Source: Paracoccaceae bacterium
Lineage (GTDB): Bacteria; Pseudomonadota; Alphaproteobacteria; Rhodobacterales; Rhodobacteraceae
Direction of reading: 5' to 3'
DNA: 6,381 nucleotides
Assembly (NCBI GenBank): GCA_009920225.1
Contig: RGAJ01000108.1
Coordinates: 1 to 6,381 of the forward strand
The position numbers and the translations under genes were made by a program. This document shows positions 6,369 through 6,381 of the stretch, piece after piece (position 1 is the stretch's first letter; every line of letters begins with the position of its first letter). The notes below the pieces were generated by a model. It had not been told where the DNA came from. It made no database searches and saw only the letters and a list, made by a program, of their open reading frames with translations.

Positions 6369-6381
6369 ATGTTGGGCGTTG
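6369..6381 (+). CDS. Start of an unidentified gene, cut by the right edge
   Basis: Only four full codons (M-L-G-V) and one further base are present, so the product cannot be identified. The call rests on the AGGAGG 7 nt upstream. The gene follows the MttB-family gene in the same direction with a 55-nt gap and no terminator hairpin between, so the two are probably co-transcribed. By context a corrinoid protein, a corrinoid-activating protein or a second methyltransferase would be plausible, but this is inference from neighbours only. Confidence 0.65.

Noticed and set aside
6311..6381. The MttB-family gene ends in TAG and the frame stays open for 22 more codons to the window edge, suggesting possible pyrrolysine readthrough.
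   Set aside because: The protein already has full family length at the TAG, family pyrrolysine sits mid-protein rather than at the end, and a consensus ribosome site with an ATG in another frame begins a new gene at 6369.

Overview
The window looks like a chromosomal segment of an alphaproteobacterium, most likely a marine Rhodobacterales (Roseobacter-type) species. This is an inference from protein style and gene content: a Do-family periplasmic protease, a PrpE-type propionyl-CoA synthetase, a PleD-like diguanylate cyclase divergent from a DUF3572 gene, and a non-pyrrolysine MttB-family methyltransferase of the kind that is abundant in roseobacters. GC content is moderate by eye. I see no rRNA, tRNA, insertion sequence, CRISPR array or phage gene.

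Layout. Positions 1-222 (+) hold the last 73 codons of a DegP/HtrA-type protease (second PDZ domain). A strong bidirectional hairpin terminator at about 238-271 separates it from the convergent prpE (273-2162, -). Upstream of prpE on the same strand, 116 nt away, is a REC-REC-GGDEF diguanylate cyclase (2279-3598, -). A 76-nt divergent promoter region leads to a rightward block: a DUF3572 protein (3675-3956, +), a HAD-superfamily phosphatase overlapping it by ATGA (3953-4660, +), an MttB-family corrinoid methyltransferase (4754-6313, +), and the first codons of another gene from 6369, preceded by a clear Shine-Dalgarno sequence.

Function. PrpE activates propionate to propionyl-CoA for central carbon metabolism. 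The cyclase makes c-di-GMP; its catalytic motif and inhibitory site are intact while its receiver domains are degenerate. The MttB homologue probably demethylates a methylated amine or quaternary amine onto a corrinoid protein, whose gene may lie just beyond the right edge. The DUF3572 and HAD genes are translationally coupled, but their joint role is unknown. No clearly new system is visible. The most interesting points are the MttB homologue of unknown substrate, the two tandem 13-nt dyads upstream of it, and the PleD-like protein with mismatched receiver domains.
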